From NCBI RefSeq assembly GCF_901764975.1, contig NZ_CABFKH010000002.1, forward strand, positions 62,001 to 126,000: a DNA stretch of 64,000 nt, given 5' to 3'. Source of the DNA: Actinobacillus indolicus (lineage in GTDB: Bacteria > Pseudomonadota > Gammaproteobacteria > Enterobacterales > Pasteurellaceae). Shown one piece after another: positions 61,453 to 64,000 of the stretch. How positions within the stretch are numbered: the first letter of the stretch is position 1; each line of letters begins with the position of its first letter. The notes beneath the pieces are model-generated. The model had not been told where the DNA came from and ran no database searches. It saw nothing but the letters and a program-made list of their open reading frames with translations. Position numbers and translations under genes: made by a program.

Positions 61453-61550
61453 TCCTAAGTCTAGTGATATGGAAACTGTGCCTGTAATTTGTTGATTACA
61501 CAGGGAAAGTTGAGAAATTGGCTTTCCTCTCATACTTAGAAAGGTGTCAA
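61453..61550 (+). promoter_or_regulatory. Molybdenum cofactor (Moco) riboswitch of the moa operon
   Basis: The leader of moaA folds into a multi-stem RNA. A closing stem CTAAGT (61455-61460) / ACTTAG (61534-61539) holds CCTGTAAT/ATTACACAGG (61481-61504) and the perfect GGAAAG/CTTTCC (61504-61509, 61522-61527). The closing arm is directly followed by the ribosome site AAGGTG (61541-61546) and the moaA ATG. The end CATACTTAGAAAGGTGT closely resembles the end of the E. coli moaA Moco RNA motif. Moco binding would block translation of the operon. Ligand response is inferred from family and position. Confidence 0.82.
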
Positions 61551-61551
61551 A

Positions 61552-62571
61552 ATGCAAATCCCAATTAAAAATGTGGGGAACGAGTCAGCATCAGCGTTGA
61601 TCGACCGTTTCCAACGACAATACACTTATTTACGGCTGTCGATTACCGATGTCTGTAACTTTCGTTGCAACTATTGTTTGCCCGATGGTTATCGTCCGCC
61701 GTCACATAAACAAACCTTTCTCTCTGTCGATGAAATTCAACGTGTTGCTCAAGCCTTTGCCAATTTAGGCACGGAAAAAATCCGTATTACTGGCGGCGAG
61801 CCGACCTTACGCAAGGATTTTCTAGAAATCGCTCATCGTATTTCACAAACGGCTGGTATTCGCCAAATTGCATTAACCACCAACGGTTATCGAATGGAAC
61901 GTGATGTTGAGTTGTGGCAACAAGCTGGTATTACCCATCTAAACGTAAGTGTTGATAGCTTAGACCCACGTCAATTTCATTTGATTACGGGGGAAAATAA
62001 GCTGGCGACGGTGTTAAACGGTATTGATCGTGCCTTTGAGATTGGCTATAAAAAAGTCAAAGTGAATGCTGTGTTGATGAAACAATATACTGCTAAAGGC
62101 TTGGACGATTTCTTGCGTTGGATTAAAGATCGCCCCATTCAAATGCGGTTTATTGAGTTAATGGAAACCGGCGAAATGGATCACTTTTTCCAGCAACAGC
62201 ACCTTTCAGGACAATCTATTTTAGAACGATTGACCCAAGAAGGTTGGCAATTACAACCTAAAGCGATGTCTGACGGCCCTGCTAAAGTTCTCGCCCACCC
62301 TGATTATCAGGGGGAAATCGGTTTGATTATGCCTTATGAAAAGAATTTCTGTGCCAGTTGCAACCGCTTGAGAGTGTCGGCACTCGGCAAATTACACCTA
62401 TGTTTGTTCGGCGAAGAAGGGATTGATATTCGGGATTTATTACAATCGGACGAGCAACAATTTCAACTCGAAGCCAGATTAAAATCCGCCCTGCAAGGCA
62501 AGCGTGAACACCATTATTTGCATATCGGCGATAGTGGCGTGAGAAATAATTTGGCGTCGATCGGGGGCTAG
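61552..62571 (+). CDS. moaA: GTP 3',8-cyclase MoaA
   Basis: 339-residue radical SAM enzyme, first step of molybdenum cofactor synthesis. N-terminal cluster motif CNFRCNYC near residues 36-43, second cluster [11 protein letters not shown] plus the Cys in [10 protein letters not shown], and the essential double-Gly C-terminus (ASIGG). Length matches E. coli MoaA (329). Preceded by a Moco riboswitch. moaB is absent from the cluster, as in other Pasteurellaceae. Confidence 0.97.
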   Translation: MQIPIKNVGNESASALIDRFQRQYTYLRLSITDVCNFRCNYCLPDGYRPPSHKQTFLSVDEIQRVAQAFANLGTEKIRITGGEPTLRKDFLEIAHRISQTAGIRQIALTTNGYRMERDVELWQQAGITHLNVSVDSLDPRQFHLITGENKLATVLNGIDRAFEIGYKKVKVNAVLMKQYTAKGLDDFLRWIKDRPIQMRFIELMETGEMDHFFQQQHLSGQSILERLTQEGWQLQPKAMSDGPAKVLAHPDYQGEIGLIMPYEKNFCASCNRLRVSALGKLHLCLFGEEGIDIRDLLQSDEQQFQLEARLKSALQGKREHHYLHIGDSGVRNNLASIGG

Positions 62572-62577
62572 ATGATT

Positions 62578-62730
62578 GTTACTTTCTTTGCTTGTGCAAA
62601 GAAAGTAACCAAAGAAACACACCCTACTTCACCGCTTATCTTCGCTTAGTTTAAATTTGCTTAACGGAACATTTTAAATTCACCAACTTCGTTGGCTCAG
62701 AGAAAAATGTTCCGTTAAGCAAATTTAAAC
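62578..62730. repeat. Large palindromic intergenic repeat between moaA and moaC
   Basis: Two perfect stems: 13-bp GTTACTTTCTTTG / CAAAGAAAGTAAC (62578-62590 with 62597-62609), and a 27-bp perfect stem whose arms are 62649-62675 and 62704-62730 (core TTTGCTTAACGGAACA). Its 28-nt loop holds a further CCAAC-ttc-GTTGG hairpin. Nothing codes for protein. It breaks an operon whose other joints are 12 bp or less, so it looks like an inserted mobile repeat (MITE-like) or a large RNA structure that may reduce moaCDE expression. Flanking DNA up to 62770 contains an uptake signal. Confidence 0.88.
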
Positions 62731-62815
62731 ACGCTCAGGCGGTTCAGAAGGGGGCAATCCACCGTAACAAGCGGTGAGTTTTAATCAATTTTTTGTAATA
62801 TTAAGAAAAATGACA

Positions 62816-63292
62816 ATGAACACCTTTACCCATATAAACCAAAACGGCGAAGCCAATATGGTTGATGTTTCCGCCAAACAAGACACCGTGCGAGAAGCTC
62901 GTGCGGAAGCCTTTGTGACAATGAACCCTGAAACGTTACAGATGATCATTTCGGGCAACCACCACAAAGGCGATGTTTTTGCGACTGCTCGCATTGCGGG
63001 TATTCAAGCAGCAAAAAGAACTTGGGAGCTTATTCCCCTTTGCCACCCACTTCTGCTTTCTAAAGTGGAAGTTCAACTCGAAGCTTTACCTGAAAAAAAT
63101 CAAGTGCGGATTGAAGCCCTATGCAAATTATCAGGCAAAACAGGCGTAGAAATGGAAGCCTTAACCGCTGCCAGTGTCGCAGCTTTGACGATTTATGATA
63201 TGTGCAAAGCGGTACAAAAAGATATGGTAATCGAGCAAGTTAGATTGCTCAGTAAAAGCGGTGGCAAATCGGGCGATTTTGTTACTAAATAA
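62816..63292 (+). CDS. moaC: Cyclic pyranopterin monophosphate synthase MoaC
   Basis: 158-residue enzyme of the second step of Moco synthesis (E. coli 161). Signature [35 protein letters not shown] with catalytic His, and [25 protein letters not shown] with Glu/Asp/Lys active-site residues. ATG 62816 is preferred over 62810 on spacing to AAGA; both give the same core. Follows the palindromic repeat and precedes moaD by 12 bp. Confidence 0.95.
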   Translation: MNTFTHINQNGEANMVDVSAKQDTVREARAEAFVTMNPETLQMIISGNHHKGDVFATARIAGIQAAKRTWELIPLCHPLLLSKVEVQLEALPEKNQVRIEALCKLSGKTGVEMEALTAASVAALTIYDMCKAVQKDMVIEQVRLLSKSGGKSGDFVTK

Positions 63293-63304
63293 TAAGGACA
63301 ATAA

Positions 63305-63550
63305 ATGATTAAAGTACTCTTTTTCGCCCAAACCCGTGAATTAGTGGGCGTAGATAGCTTAGAGGTTGAAGCAACCTTTGCCACTGCGGAGCAACTCCGC
63401 CAACACCTATCTGAAACAAATAATAAATGGGCGTTAGCGTTACAAGCAGGGAAATTATTAGTTGCCATCAATCAAACGATTTCTCCTTTGTCTGCTGAAA
63501 TTAAAGATGGTGATGAAGTCGCATTCTTTCCGCCAGTAACAGGGGGCTAA
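63305..63550 (+). CDS. moaD: Molybdopterin synthase sulfur carrier subunit MoaD
   Basis: 81-residue ubiquitin-fold sulfur carrier with the required C-terminal Gly-Gly (FFPPVTGG), which is adenylated and thiocarboxylated. N-terminal IKVLFFAQTRELVGVDSLEV is typical. It forms molybdopterin synthase with MoaE, whose ATG directly follows its stop codon. AAGGACA lies before the start. Confidence 0.95.
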   Translation: MIKVLFFAQTRELVGVDSLEVEATFATAEQLRQHLSETNNKWALALQAGKLLVAINQTISPLSAEIKDGDEVAFFPPVTGG

Positions 63551-64000
63551 ATGGAACAAACTTTTATTCGGGTTCAACAAGATCCCTTCGATCAAAATGC
63601 GATCTACAAATGGCTGAGTGAGCAACACTCTGTCGGTGCGACTACTCTTTTTGTCGGCAAAGTGCGTGAAATGAATTTGGGCGACAGCGTGTCAGGTTTA
63701 TACTTGGAACACTACCCTGCAATGACTGAAAAAGCCTTGCGAGAAATTGTCGATGAAGCCAGAAGCCGTTGGGAATTGCAACGTGTTGCGGTTATTCACC
63801 GTATCGGACAACTTTATACGGGCGATGAAATCGTCTTAGTCGGTGTGAGTTCCGCTCATCGTGGCGATGCCTATCACGCCAATGAATTTATTATGGACTA
63901 TCTCAAAACCAAAGCTCCATTCTGGAAACGAGAAACCACCGATCACGGCGACCGTTGGATTGAAGGGCGTGAGAGCGATCAACAAGCGGCGGATAAGTGG
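63551..64000 (+). CDS. moaE: Molybdopterin synthase catalytic subunit MoaE (3' end at window edge)
   Basis: 150 codons are visible from ATG 63551, directly after the moaD stop codon, running open to the window end. FVGKVREMN, LEHYPAMTEKALREIV, HRIGQLYTGDEIVLVGVSSAHRGDAY and KTKAPFWKRE with the catalytic Lys are all family hallmarks. The visible end, ESDQQAADKW, corresponds to the last residues of E. coli MoaE (150), so probably only the stop codon is missing. Confidence 0.95.
   Translation, partial: MEQTFIRVQQDPFDQNAIYKWLSEQHSVGATTLFVGKVREMNLGDSVSGLYLEHYPAMTEKALREIVDEARSRWELQRVAVIHRIGQLYTGDEIVLVGVSSAHRGDAYHANEFIMDYLKTKAPFWKRETTDHGDRWIEGRESDQQAADKW

Overview
This 64 kb window comes from the chromosome of a Pasteurellaceae bacterium. 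Three things point there. The gene content is gammaproteobacterial, with rplM-rpsI beside yhcB, degS-cmk-rpsA-ihfB-lapAB-pyrF-yciH, and alaS-csrA. The base composition is AT-rich. Many copies of the DNA uptake signal core ACAAGCGGT are present, often followed by a TTTGCAAA-like tail and often paired head-to-head as terminators. That core is the variant of the Actinobacillus pleuropneumoniae / Mannheimia / Glaesserella / Haemophilus ducreyi side of the family (the Haemophilus influenzae side uses AAGTGCGGT). I cannot name the species from the sequence alone. No rRNA, CRISPR array, transposase or prophage was seen.

Layout. 1-560: a structured element of unknown identity, then tRNA-Cys and tRNA-Gly. 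706-4493: a Fur-box-preceded ferrous iron uptake operon (M75 imelysin-type protein, Tat-exported DyP peroxidase, FTR1 permease). 4512-14933: glnS, glpX, ilvIH, maeB, bioD, zapG(yhcB), rplM-rpsI. 14971-18803: yaaA, a lipoprotein, fieF, a zinc-ribbon protein, and a lipoprotein gene whose signal peptide carries eight tandem copies of an 8-bp unit. 18819-26990: tcyP, asnS, ppx, aspC, accD-folC. 27060-36581: pta, ackA, a PQQ-type sugar dehydrogenase, rnd, a degenerate ROK regulator, argA. 36615-42883: pyruvate dehydrogenase (aceE-aceF-lpdA). 43188-45945: purE, an asparaginase and purK behind a PurR-type operator. 46049-48421: sialic acid catabolism (nanQ-siaR-nanA). 48588-56366: yciH, pyrF, lapB-lapA, ihfB, rpsA, cmk, degS, galU, csrA. 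56430-61306: alaS, uspA, rlmM, a DUF423 gene. 61453-64000: Moco riboswitch and moaA-moaC-moaD-moaE, with moaE cut by the window edge.

How it fits together. The central metabolic genes describe a fermentative lifestyle: pyruvate to acetyl-CoA (aceEF-lpd), acetyl-CoA to acetate (pta, ackA), malate to pyruvate (maeB), gluconeogenesis (glpX), branched-chain amino acid, arginine and purine synthesis, and use of host sialic acid (nan genes), which yields pyruvate and amino sugars. Iron import (efe) and export (fieF) are both present.

The most interesting object is the lipoprotein gene at 18134-18729. Eight TCAGCGTT units sit inside its signal peptide. With eight copies the start codon is out of frame, whereas 7 or 10 copies would restore one reading frame through a perfect lipobox. 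This is the architecture of a phase-variable surface lipoprotein caught in the OFF state. Also worth attention are a 27-bp perfect inverted repeat element inside the moa operon, three twin-hairpin elements bounded by GTAGGG/CCCTAC, an asparaginase inserted between purE and purK, and a ROK repressor lacking the usual zinc and sugar-binding motifs.
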